A DNA stretch of 35,901 bases from UBA9300 sp032260385 (GTDB taxonomy: Bacteria > Bacteroidota > Bacteroidia > Bacteroidales > VadinHA17), in assembly GCA_032260385.1 (NCBI GenBank), contig JAVVEL010000026.1:1-35901 (forward strand), written 5' to 3'. The translations under genes and the position numbers were made by a program. This document shows, piece after piece, positions 1 through 7,617 of this stretch (position 1 is the first letter of the stretch; each line of letters opens with the position of its first letter). Under the pieces are notes generated by a model, which was given only the letters and a program-made list of their open reading frames with translations, was not told where the DNA came from and ran no database searches.

Positions 1-320
1 GTTACGACTGTTATATCAGGCGCCGGCACATCGCCGATGCACTGGACATTAATCGGAGCCGGGTTGGAAGCCGTTGGGTTAATGTCATCGTCAACGGTAA
101 TGGTCTGAGTCACCAGGATCGAGTTGCCGCAGTCGTCAGTTACGGAGTAAGTTCTGGTAATAACTTCCGGGCAAGTGTTGCCGTTGGATACATCGGATAC
201 GAATGCTACGACAGGAGCAGCGGTGCAGTTGTCAGCTTCATCCGTTACGACTGTTATATCAGGCGCCGGCACATCGCCGATGCACTGGACATTAATCGGA
301 GCCGGGTTGGAAGCCGTTGG
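1..320. repeat. Exact 77-nt direct repeat, 243-nt period
   Basis: Bases 1-77 and 244-320 are identical. The offset of 243 nt is exactly 81 codons, so the repeat is the DNA of two successive repeat units of the surface protein. Identity at the nucleotide level points to recent duplication or gene conversion. The window begins inside this repeat, which fits an assembly break. Confidence 0.9.
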
Positions 321-671
321 ATCGATAATATCAACAGTGATAGTTACAGTACCAGAGGCAGTTCCAGGTACTCCTGTGTCATCGCTTACTTCTGTTAAGG
401 TATATGTAGTTGTTATTAGTGGAGAGACGCTAAAAAAATATGGGCTACTATCAATATTATCAATTGTAAAAGTATTTGTTCCATCAGTATAAGTAATACT
501 CCAAGACGGAGTCCCTGTTAGATCTACTCTAATTTCGGTGTTTCCATCTTCACAGATACATACATCAGGGCTTGTGATCTCAGCACTACTTTGCCCCACC
601 ACCGCAAAAGCAGCCAGCATCCACCAGGCGGTGGATAGGAGTAGCCTTCTGATATTTCTTCCTTTGCTCAA
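1..671 (-). CDS. Secreted HYR/Ig-like repeat surface protein, 3' end outside window
   Basis: An open frame of 223 codons runs on the minus strand from a TTG at 671-669 to the window edge without a stop. An in-frame TAA lies just upstream of the TTG, so TTG is the best start; the only nearby ATG would leave a signal peptide with no basic n-region. The N-terminus (SKGRNIRRLLLS, then a hydrophobic stretch ending AVVGQSSA) is a good Sec signal peptide. After a short unique part, repeats of about 81 residues begin, with phrases such as DNCTAAPVV and RTYSVTDDCGNS. These are characteristic of HYR/Ig-like repeats in giant Bacteroidota surface or gliding-associated proteins, often ending in a type IX secretion sorting domain. 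That C-terminal end is not visible here. Function is probably adhesion or surface structure, by inference only. Confidence 0.75.
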   Translation of the reverse strand, partial: MSKGRNIRRLLLSTAWWMLAAFAVVGQSSAEITSPDVCICEDGNTEIRVDLTGTPSWSITYTDGTNTFTIDNIDSSPYFFSVSPLITTTYTLTEVSDDTGVPGTASGTVTITVDIIDPTASNPAPINVQCIGDVPAPDITVVTDEADNCTAAPVVAFVSDVSNGNTCPEVITRTYSVTDDCGNSILVTQTITVDDDINPTASNPAPINVQCIGDVPAPDITVV

Positions 672-1171
672 GAGGTGAAGAAGTTATGCATTTAAAGTGT
701 CTGGCTCTAAATGTTAGGATTTTATACGTCTGCCTTATGCCGTGAAAACCGACCAGGAAATAGGGTTTGAAAATACTGATTTTTTCAAATCATGGACAAA
801 TATTCCTGGGTCTTTTTTAATGCTCCAACACATTTTTTTCCGAGGCTAGATTAGCGTTAAATCCAATTAAAATACTCAATTTACTATGTGCCTTTTTCAG
901 AGGCGGTTTTACCATTCTAACACAAATTTATATACATATTAATACTGGCATAATCTTTTTGATAAACGAAGCTAAAACTTACACGAACAAAGGATTTCTT
1001 TGAGAAAAATTTTTCTGACATCTCCAAAAAAGGTCTTTTTTCAGGCAACCGGAGGATCCGGCCAACATATCCCGGCTATTTTTTTATTCCACAGTATTGC
1101 ATAAATTTGCTCCCCTGAATGCTCATGGAAATAATACCAATACCGACAGCCCTGAACAAAACTGAGGCCGG
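672..1171. other. 500-bp AT-rich divergent intergenic region
   Basis: No convincing ORF is seen between the divergent surface protein and beta-barrel genes. It contains a candidate -7 box for the plus gene at 1102-1109. On the minus strand there is a TAAATTTG at 930-923, which could serve the repeat protein with a leader of about 250 nt. A small perfect inverted repeat (TGATTT/AAATCA) lies at 777-792. Nothing else is recognisable. Confidence 0.6.
1102..1109 (+). promoter_or_regulatory. Candidate Bacteroidota -7 box (TAAATTTG)
   Basis: TAAATTTG matches the phylum consensus TAnnTTTG and lies 63 nt upstream of the ATG at 1172. The expected -33 TTTG is only represented by a T-run about 19 nt upstream, so support is moderate. 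Confidence 0.4.
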
Positions 1172-1819
1172 ATGAAAAAAATTTTAATAGTTGCAATTTT
1201 TTTGCTGACAATACTCGGCGATACCTTCGCCCAGCGCCCATGGAACCAGCCGGTGCACTGGATAGGGGTTAATAAACCAATCTATAACTGGATAGGCTTT
1301 ACAGGCTCTGTCTCAGCCACCAAGCTGGTAAGGTTCGGAGGTAAGGTCGACGACGGTATAGTGTTCTACCAGGAGATAGGCTTCCTCCTGGGAATTAAAT
1401 ATTCAAGGGTCCTGAATGAGAAGTATGCCATCGAAACAGGACTCGATTTTTCAAGAAACTCCTATAACTATTCCTATATCAATGCCTTTGGCCTCAGGGA
1501 ATACAGCGTCGATCCGGAGAATGTCGACCTGTTCACAATACCTGTAGGCCTCAGGGTTAACTTCAGGGATTTTTCCGTCCTCGCCGGCATACAGTACGAT
1601 CGCAGCGTTTCAAGCTTCAATTCACCAATTATAGATAAGCAGGAAGGCCTGGGTATCCACCTGCGCGTGGGCAAGGATTTTTATATCGCCGACAGGATAA
1701 CCCTCTTCGTGGCACCCGTCCTGATCATACATAACGTCGTACCCTTCTATCCCGAGGACAACCAGCAAAGAATGACGGAACTGGGCCTACGGGTCGATTT
1801 TAAATACGGCTTTTCGTAA
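1172..1819 (+). CDS. Small outer-membrane beta-barrel protein
   Basis: 215 residues. The N-terminus MKKILIVAIFLLTILG followed by DTFAQ is a clear Sec signal peptide with cleavage after the Ala of FAQ, a typical Bacteroidota site. The mature part alternates hydrophobic and polar residues in strands (for example GFLLGIKYSRVLNEKYAIETGLDF and FSVLAGIQYDR) and ends in aromatic-rich LRVDFKYGF, as expected of an eight-strand-type barrel of the PorT/OMP_b-brl class. No catalytic motif is seen. It stands alone, divergent from the repeat protein and convergent with the GH172 gene. Specific function cannot be assigned. Confidence 0.7.
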   Translation: MKKILIVAIFLLTILGDTFAQRPWNQPVHWIGVNKPIYNWIGFTGSVSATKLVRFGGKVDDGIVFYQEIGFLLGIKYSRVLNEKYAIETGLDFSRNSYNYSYINAFGLREYSVDPENVDLFTIPVGLRVNFRDFSVLAGIQYDRSVSSFNSPIIDKQEGLGIHLRVGKDFYIADRITLFVAPVLIIHNVVPFYPEDNQQRMTELGLRVDFKYGFS

Positions 1820-1820
1820 A

Positions 1821-1989
1821 AAACGAGCCCAAAGCCTGAAAAACGAGCCCAAAGCCTGATATACAGCTTCACATCCTGATAAAAAGCCCTGAATCCTGAT
1901 TAAAGGTCCCTAATCTTAAAACCAGGTTAGTCCTGAAAACAGCTTCAACCCCATAAGCCAACCCTACATAAGCCAGCCCTACATAAAGT
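1821..1989. repeat. Degenerate 20-bp tandem array in convergent junction
   Basis: Starting two bases after the barrel gene stop, two nearly identical 20-bp units (1821-1840 and 1841-1860, AAACGAGCCCAAAGCCTGAW) are followed by progressively diverged 20-bp units at 1861, 1881, 1901 and 1921, which still share CCTGAT-like ends. From about 1950 a second pattern of about 15-16 bp (CCCTACATAAGCCAG-like) follows up to the GH172 stop. It holds no gene. Confidence 0.7.
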
Positions 1990-1994
1990 CAGCC

Positions 1995-4205
1995 CTATAT
2001 CTTCTCAAATACCAGGCAGTCAATGCCTGCCATATTACCCGCTGCTGCCCTGCGGTCGCTTCCCCTGAGCACCACCGTCAGGATGTTCTCTCCTTCAAGC
2101 ATTATATGCTGGCCCAGGGGCCATTCAATCACTTCCTCGCCATCGGTGTAGCCGTTAAAATCGGCTCCCGCCCTGTTGGTATTTATCTCAAAAGCCATAA
2201 TACCATAGTCCCTTGCCCTGGATAAACGGGCAGTCACCCTGTACATACCTGTCTCCGGTATAATAAACCGGGCAAGCAGCCTGTCTCCCGCCTCGCCGTT
2301 TCTCCACCACAGCTGCCCCTTGTTACTCCAGTCCCAGCTTCTTATATACTGCGTTTCCGCCGTCCCGCCTTCCACTGCCATCACCTCCAGGAACTCTCCC
2401 TCCACGAGCCCCTCGTCATTCATTAGCGGTTTAATAATATCTGACCGCTTCCGGGGCACCGGCCTCGAAACAGCTTCCTCATCGGGACCTATATTCATTT
2501 CCGCACCCGGGAAAACATAGTAGTAGGAGGTAAGGGCATAGTTTATTACCGTGGGCGCCCAGTGCCACAGCTCAATATTCGAGCTTATCTTTTCTTTAAA
2601 AGGAAGGGCGTCAAGCGACCGGTAACGCATATTTACAGTCATCCCGGGATGGAAGTTACCCGATCCCGACGGCTGGGCAACGAAGGGATGGCTGAAGATC
2701 TCAGGCCTGCACCAGGCATAGCCGTAGTAATCTTCCGTACCGGTGCCTATGGAAGAAGGGAAAGCTTCATTGTCAACAAAGATCTTTTCGTCGCCTTCGC
2801 CCCACCAGGCATCAGCAGTATTGTAAACGGTAACGGCGTCACCAACATAGACTCCCCTGCCTTCAATGTCAACATAATTGATGTCGAAGTGCTCACCCGT
2901 CCCGCCAACATTTTCAGCACCGGCCGTCTTAATGTTATGGTACTCGTGCCACGAGGCGCCGAAATACATACTCTTCCCGGTCCACCTGTAAGGTTCAAAG
3001 AATACCTGCATTTCTATATTTACCGGATCCCCGGAAAAATTGTGCACACGGATATCAGCTGTCTCCCTGAATGGCATTATCCAGTTGCTTTGCATCATGC
3101 CCCCCTCATCCACCGCCGTAAACCATGTATTATAAGTGTGTAATTCATGCCCCGTTCCAAAAAAATCGCCCGCCGGAACCCACACCCTGGAGACACCGTC
3201 AAAGCTTATCTCCAAAACAGTTGACCGCAGGGCCTGGTTAATGTCACCGGCATCAATGGTCATATTAATCCTGCCAATGGCCTGCCTGCCCTTCCCCGTG
3301 GAATAATTTATTGAACTGCCGGGCAGTATCTCGCCCGACAAAACAGCCGGCTCAGCCAGAATGTCACCCGGCTCCTCCAGCGTCCTGTTCACCTCCTCAA
3401 TGAGGTTCCCCGCTTCGTGAAGGGCTTCCATGCTAAGCGTCTCAACCCTTGCCCTGTCATAATCCCTGTAACAGATATTATAATATACACTCGGCGACCG
3501 CCTGTCTTCGCTTATCGCTATGGCATCGCATTCATAGGTTATCTTGCATCCTTCTGCATAGGGTATCGGCAGGTAAAGGTTATGCCCCCTCCGGTAATAA
3601 TCCGATTCAGGGGATACAGACGAGGAAAGAGGCTCCCCCGCCAGAAATTGTCCGCTGAGTACTTCAAGTATGTTAGCTTCCACAAAGGGATTTTCATTAT
3701 TGTCAAGGTAGATTCTTACTGTTCCCTCGTGGCTTCCCTCACCTGCAAAAGTCATCCACCACCTCACAATGGCACCCGGTCCCTCATGGTCGAAAAGGAC
3801 GAATTCCCTCCTGCCTTCATTTTCTTCTTCACGGATAAACTGGGTGTAATCGGCATTGGCAAACCATCCCTCTTCACCCGGTGCCACCGACCTGCGGTCG
3901 TAGCTGCTGAACTGCTTCAGCTGGTATGGTTTATCGGGATAATAGGTGATGCTGGTCCTGTCAGTCATCTCGGAGAGAAGTGAAGACAGGCTTTCTGACT
4001 GCTTTCTCGTGCATGATGAAAGGAAGGCCAGGACCAGGACTAAAACTACGCCTGCACTGCTGCATAGCTTCGGTAGACTAAGTAAGGCTCCACCTGCGCT
4101 ACTGCGTAGTTGCAGCTGACGAAATAAGGCTCCGCCAGTGTTACTGCGCAGCTTCAGCTGATGAAGTAAGGAAGCTAATGTACGAATGGATTTTAGTGGG
4201 TTCAT
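1995..4205 (-). CDS. GH172 (DUF2961) family glycoside hydrolase, lipoprotein
   Basis: 736 residues from ATG 4205 (an alternative in-frame ATG lies at 4256). The body is a DUF2961 protein: the hallmark GTGTEDYYGYAWC is present, together with RWWMTF near the start of the domain and a C-terminal beta-sandwich-like region (RFIIPETGMYRVTARLS). Characterised GH172 enzymes are alpha-D-fructofuranosidases, difructose-anhydride synthases or arabinofuranosidases with a double jelly-roll fold; the exact substrate here cannot be told. The lipobox LSSC (Cys65 from this start) predicts a lipid-anchored protein. The signal peptide is odd: the hydrophobic core VVLVLVLAFL is preceded by about 50 residues made mainly of three 14-residue repeats. 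It is a single gene with no SusCD pair in the window. Confidence 0.88.
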   Translation of the reverse strand: MNPLKSIRTLASLLHQLKLRSNTGGALFRQLQLRSSAGGALLSLPKLCSSAGVVLVLVLAFLSSCTRKQSESLSSLLSEMTDRTSITYYPDKPYQLKQFSSYDRRSVAPGEEGWFANADYTQFIREEENEGRREFVLFDHEGPGAIVRWWMTFAGEGSHEGTVRIYLDNNENPFVEANILEVLSGQFLAGEPLSSSVSPESDYYRRGHNLYLPIPYAEGCKITYECDAIAISEDRRSPSVYYNICYRDYDRARVETLSMEALHEAGNLIEEVNRTLEEPGDILAEPAVLSGEILPGSSINYSTGKGRQAIGRINMTIDAGDINQALRSTVLEISFDGVSRVWVPAGDFFGTGHELHTYNTWFTAVDEGGMMQSNWIMPFRETADIRVHNFSGDPVNIEMQVFFEPYRWTGKSMYFGASWHEYHNIKTAGAENVGGTGEHFDINYVDIEGRGVYVGDAVTVYNTADAWWGEGDEKIFVDNEAFPSSIGTGTEDYYGYAWCRPEIFSHPFVAQPSGSGNFHPGMTVNMRYRSLDALPFKEKISSNIELWHWAPTVINYALTSYYYVFPGAEMNIGPDEEAVSRPVPRKRSDIIKPLMNDEGLVEGEFLEVMAVEGGTAETQYIRSWDWSNKGQLWWRNGEAGDRLLARFIIPETGMYRVTARLSRARDYGIMAFEINTNRAGADFNGYTDGEEVIEWPLGQHIMLEGENILTVVLRGSDRRAAAGNMAGIDCLVFEKI
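4051..4176. repeat. Three 42-bp tandem units inside the GH172 signal region
   Basis: Units at 4051-4092, 4093-4134 and 4135-4176 share most bases (for example ACTGCGTAG, GACGAAATAAGGCTCC). Each is 14 codons, so the frame is kept. They encode LLHQLKLRSNTGGA, LFRQLQLRSSAGGA and LLSLPKLCSSAG-like segments just ahead of the hydrophobic core of the lipoprotein signal peptide. Confidence 0.85.
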
Positions 4206-4372
4206 GGTTTTGGAGCTTATTGGTTGTAGTAAAATTAGTAAAATTCTGCAAACCAATTAAGAGCCGAGAGGCGAAATACGGGAGGATAGTGCGTCAAGCT
4301 CAGCCTCAGACTTACCCTCTAAGCCTCAGACAATAAGTATTTATACCGACTGAAAAATAGGTCTTAAAATTG

Positions 4373-4403
4373 TTTTTAATAATGTCATACTCAGGTATTT
4401 TTG
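4373..4403 (+). promoter_or_regulatory. Candidate promoter of the Hdr-like operon
   Basis: TATTTTTG at 4396-4403 fits TAnnTTTG. A T-rich -33-like element (TTTT at 4373-4376) lies 19 nt upstream. The ATG at 4443 would have a leader of roughly 30 nt. A TTG at 4401 would overlap the box, which favours the ATG start. Confidence 0.4.
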
Positions 4404-4442
4404 GCTTTGGTAAAATTAACCTGTACCCTAAAACCTGGCAAA

Positions 4443-5228
4443 ATGATAAACCTGTTCGATAGGTTAATGCAGGATGTCCGCTTCGAAGAGGGATTAAATG
4501 CCTGCATGAACTGCGGTGTATGCACTGCAATCTGCCCTGCTGCGGAATTCTATAACTACGACCCCAGGAAAATAGTGGACATGGTACAGACACGCGATAA
4601 CAGTGTGATACTTGAGTTACTGAAGAGTGAAACCATATGGTATTGCGGTCAGTGCATGTCGTGCAAGACAAGGTGTCCCAGGGGTAACACTCCGGGATCG
4701 ATCATCATGGCACTGAGGCTGCTCTCACAGGAGATAGGTGTTTTCACCGATTCCGAGAAGGGCAGACAGCAGTTTGTGATAAAAAGAACTGCCGGGGACA
4801 ACATTCTTAAATATGGATACTGTGTTCCTGCCTACAAGGTTGACCCTGACAGGCATCCGGAGCAGGGACCGGTATGGGAGCATGTCATCGAGAACCTGGA
4901 GCATGTGATCGCACGTTTTGGCGGTGAACTGAACGGTAAGGAAGGTCCCCTCAGAAGCATCACTCCGGAGGTACTCCAGGAGCTCAAGGATATATTCAAG
5001 GTAACTGGAGGACAGGACCTCTTCGATGCTATCGAGAGATTCTCAGAGATAAAAGCAGGGGAGATGGGACTGGAATATAAGCCTGATGGAACCGATTGTG
5101 AATACTTTGATTACTTGTATACCTACAACAGCGGCTGTCATTATTGTGACAGTCATTTAGAGGAAGAATATGAAGCAGGAAGGAAAGAAGAGAATCTGGA
5201 AGGAATTTCAGAAAGAGATTCCCAATGA
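4443..5228 (+). CDS. HdrC-like 4Fe-4S ferredoxin subunit
   Basis: 261 residues from ATG 4443; the frame is open back to a TTG at 4401, but the candidate promoter and family starts favour the ATG. It has two classic CxxCxxCxxxCP motifs (Cys21/24/27/31 and Cys68/71/74/78), so two [4Fe-4S] clusters as in the HdrC subunit of heterodisulfide reductase-like complexes, which wires the flavoprotein to HdrB. The chain is longer than a minimal HdrC. Its C-terminal part has three further cysteines (Cys219, and the pair Cys232/Cys235 in GCHYC) that could bind metal. It is the first gene of a five-gene operon and its 3' end overlaps the next gene by 59 nt. Cytoplasmic; no signal peptide. Confidence 0.88.
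   Translation: MINLFDRLMQDVRFEEGLNACMNCGVCTAICPAAEFYNYDPRKIVDMVQTRDNSVILELLKSETIWYCGQCMSCKTRCPRGNTPGSIIMALRLLSQEIGVFTDSEKGRQQFVIKRTAGDNILKYGYCVPAYKVDPDRHPEQGPVWEHVIENLEHVIARFGGELNGKEGPLRSITPEVLQELKDIFKVTGGQDLFDAIERFSEIKAGEMGLEYKPDGTDCEYFDYLYTYNSGCHYCDSHLEEEYEAGRKEENLEGISERDSQ
5158..5172 (+). promoter_or_regulatory. Shine-Dalgarno-like site deciding the hdrB start
   Basis: A purine-rich GAGGAAG sequence lies a few bases before ATG 5170, inside the 3' end of the hdrC-like gene. No other usable in-frame start follows before the first conserved cysteine. This supports the unusual 59-nt overlap. Confidence 0.5.
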
Positions 5229-6231
5229 TCATTATTTCTATGTCAGATCATGTATCAGGCAAAGTTTTTTTCCCGGATCGGAGCAGTTCCTGATTAAGTT
5301 ACTGCGTGAGGATCTCGGCAAGGATGTCTTTGAAGACCCCAGGCATACTACGTGTACCGGGATAGGATACCACGGTGATGTAGTCCCTTTTGATACCATA
5401 CAGGCGGTGGTAGCCAGGCATTTTGCCCTGGCCACTGAACACGGCTACAAGAATATCCTGATATCATGTGTGACATCTTTTGGTATCTATACAGAAATAA
5501 TCGAGACATGGAAGCATTTCCCTGAGACACTTGAAAGAACAAGGGAAAACCTGTACAGTGCAACCAGGAGGGAATTTGAGATACCACAAAATATACTGCA
5601 TACCAGTGATGCCGTTTATAAGTTCAAGGATGAGATAGCTGCCAGGGCAAAGTATCCGCTTATCGACCACCTGACGGGTGAGCCCCTAAGGGCAGTTGAA
5701 CATATAGGTTGCCACTATTCAAAAATGTTTCCCAAGAACGTTGTCGGTGGTGCCGAGTTCCCGCATACCCTCGTCGGGATGATCGAATCATGGGGAGGTG
5801 AAGTTATTGACTATCCTGAGCGCAGGCATTGCTGCGGTTTTGGATTCAGGCAGTATCTCGTACAGGCTAACAGGGGTTACTCTATATCAAATTCAATGAA
5901 GAAATTTGAATCCATGGAGCCTTACCGGCCTGCTTTTGTACTGGCCAATTGCCCTGGATGCACCATGTTCATGGATAAATGGCAATATACAATCAGGGAG
6001 CAGGAGGGACGGACCTATGGTGTAAACGGACAGGGCATACCTGTGCTCACCTATGAAGAACTGGCAGGGCTGGTGATGGGTTACAGTCCGTGGGACCTGG
6101 GCCTGCAGTATCATATGGTACAATCGGAGCCCCTGCTTGACAGGATGGGGCTACCCTATGACAGTAAGGATAAATATTTAGCCATCGATGGAAGCAGGAT
6201 GGAAGCACCAAAAAACCTTATCAATGCCTGA
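5170..6231 (+). CDS. HdrB-like CCG-domain subunit with one degenerate cluster site
   Basis: 353 residues. HdrB proteins carry two CCG domains (C...CC...CxxC) that bind noncubane [4Fe-4S] clusters where disulfide cleavage occurs in methanogen HdrABC. The C-terminal site is intact: Cys181, Cys221-Cys222 (HCCGFGF), Cys261/Cys264 (NCPGC). The N-terminal site is incomplete: Cys28, then Thr61-Cys62 where CC is expected, then Cys100-V-T-Ser103 where CxxC is expected, so only three of five ligands remain. It overlaps the upstream HdrC-like gene by 59 nt and the downstream HdrA-like gene by 8 nt (ATGCCTGA), implying coupled translation. Soluble. The family assignment is firm; the substrate is unknown. 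Confidence 0.87.
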   Translation: MKQEGKKRIWKEFQKEIPNDHYFYVRSCIRQSFFPGSEQFLIKLLREDLGKDVFEDPRHTTCTGIGYHGDVVPFDTIQAVVARHFALATEHGYKNILISCVTSFGIYTEIIETWKHFPETLERTRENLYSATRREFEIPQNILHTSDAVYKFKDEIAARAKYPLIDHLTGEPLRAVEHIGCHYSKMFPKNVVGGAEFPHTLVGMIESWGGEVIDYPERRHCCGFGFRQYLVQANRGYSISNSMKKFESMEPYRPAFVLANCPGCTMFMDKWQYTIREQEGRTYGVNGQGIPVLTYEELAGLVMGYSPWDLGLQYHMVQSEPLLDRMGLPYDSKDKYLAIDGSRMEAPKNLINA

Positions 6232-7276
6232 AAATAAAACAAGACATATTGTTGTTATCGGTGCAGGCACGGCGGGTTGTACGGCAGCCGGCCAGCTGGC
6301 AAGGGAGGGATACAGGGTAAGCCTGATAGAGAAGGAAAGCAAGCCCGGAGGTAAGATTAACAGCTATTTCCAGCTCTTCCCCGACAGGAGAAAGAGCGGG
6401 GAAGTAAGGGACTTTCTTCTTTCTGAAATAGATAATCCCCTTATAGCCTTCAAGCCGGGCACAGACGTTGAAAGTATAAAAAAGAATGGAAGTAATTGGT
6501 TGATTACAACTACCGGAGGCGATCTTCCTCCGGCTGATGCCATACTTCTTGCAAGCGGTTTTGACCTCTTCAATGCAGAAAGAAAGGAAGAATACGGTTA
6601 TGGGATCTATAATGATGTGATCACCTCGGTTGAACTGGAGGAGAAATTCCGGTCAGGCTCTGTCCTTACTTATAAAGGCCTTCCCCCCAGGAGGGTCGGC
6701 ATAGTGCATTGCGTTGGGTCGAGGGATGAAAAGATTGGTAATTTCCATTGTTCAAAGGTATGCTGCGTTACTGCCGTCAAGCAGGCTATTGAGATAAAGG
6801 AGATGCTGCCGGAAACGGAAGTGTTCTGCTTCTATATGGATATGCGTATGTTCGGCCCCTATTATGAAGAATTATACAGGGAGGCACAGGAAAAATGGGC
6901 AGTGAATTTTATCAGGGGAAAAGTATCGGAGGCAAGTGAAAATATTGAAGGAAGACTGGTCATAAAGGTTGAAGATACCCTGGCGGGCAAACCTCTGAAG
7001 ATGCAGGTCGATCTGCTTGTCCTGATGATAGGCATGGAGAATGCCCGTTCGGGACTAAGGGTGGGAAAGGATCTTGGTCTCGATGTGGGTATGAACGGTT
7101 TTTTCAGGGTCAGGGATAACCACTACGGGAATAACATGAGTAATCTCACGGGAGTATTTTATGCAGGCACATGCACATCCGCCATGAACATAACAGACAC
7201 GATCTCGCATGCGCGGGCTGCCGCAGTTGAGATAAACACTTATCTAAGAACTGCAGGGAAGGAGCTTACGTCATGA
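6224..7276 (+). CDS. Short HdrA/QmoA-like FAD iron-sulfur protein
   Basis: 350 residues from ATG 6224, chosen because it overlaps the previous stop by 8 nt and places the dinucleotide-binding motif (GAGTAG, residues 13-18, acidic Glu36) at the N-terminus. It has the HdrA-specific iron-sulfur signature CVGSR...CSKVCC (Cys163, Cys176, Cys180, Cys181). A C-terminal FAD motif, GVFYAGTC, precedes TDTISHARAAA. Archaeal HdrA is about 650 residues with N- and C-terminal ferredoxin-like extensions; these are absent, so it resembles QmoA of sulfate reducers more. It presumably shuttles electrons between the HdrC/HdrB subunits and a partner. The stop overlaps the next start by ATGA. Confidence 0.87.
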   Translation: MPENKTRHIVVIGAGTAGCTAAGQLAREGYRVSLIEKESKPGGKINSYFQLFPDRRKSGEVRDFLLSEIDNPLIAFKPGTDVESIKKNGSNWLITTTGGDLPPADAILLASGFDLFNAERKEEYGYGIYNDVITSVELEEKFRSGSVLTYKGLPPRRVGIVHCVGSRDEKIGNFHCSKVCCVTAVKQAIEIKEMLPETEVFCFYMDMRMFGPYYEELYREAQEKWAVNFIRGKVSEASENIEGRLVIKVEDTLAGKPLKMQVDLLVLMIGMENARSGLRVGKDLGLDVGMNGFFRVRDNHYGNNMSNLTGVFYAGTCTSAMNITDTISHARAAAVEINTYLRTAGKELTS

Positions 7277-7617
7277 AAGATTTTGGTTTCTCATCCATAA
7301 AACCAAGGCTTATAGATTATGACCGCAATAACAGGGCTGTCTCGGAATATATCCTTGAGCGTGAACCTTCATTTGCCCTTTGCATAGCCTGCGGCGCCTG
7401 TGCTGCTACATGCTCGGCAGCCAGTTTCACTGAAATGAGCCTGAGAAAAATCAATATATCTGTAAAAAGAGGAGAGAACGACGAGGTCAGGAGATTAATG
7501 AACAGATGCATGCTGTGCGGTAAGTGCACTCTTGTGTGTCCGCGGGGAGTGAACACCAGGAATGTTATCTTCCTTACGCAACAGGCATTTAAAAAAATGG
7601 ACAATTATGCAGTTTGA
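7273..7617 (+). CDS. Second HdrC-like 4Fe-4S subunit (minimal)
   Basis: 114 residues. Two 4Fe-4S motifs: Cys37/40/43/47 (CIACGACAATC, Ser rather than the usual Pro following) and Cys79/82/85/89 (CMLCGKCTLVCP). There is little else, so it is a small electron-transfer subunit, probably linking the soluble HdrA-like flavoprotein to the membrane subunit encoded next. It starts in an ATGA overlap with the HdrA-like gene and ends 11 nt inside the next gene. Two HdrC paralogs in one operon suggest one serves the soluble HdrB side and the other the membrane side; this is inference. Confidence 0.85.
   Translation: MKDFGFSSIKPRLIDYDRNNRAVSEYILEREPSFALCIACGACAATCSAASFTEMSLRKINISVKRGENDEVRRLMNRCMLCGKCTLVCPRGVNTRNVIFLTQQAFKKMDNYAV

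Noticed and set aside
175..492. Plus-strand 105-residue ORF at the window start
   Set aside because: It is antisense to the repeat surface protein, whose frame has a signal peptide and family-typical repeats.
4401..4442. TTG start for the first HdrC-like gene
   Set aside because: It overlaps a good -7 box, and the ATG at 4443 gives a family-typical N-terminus.
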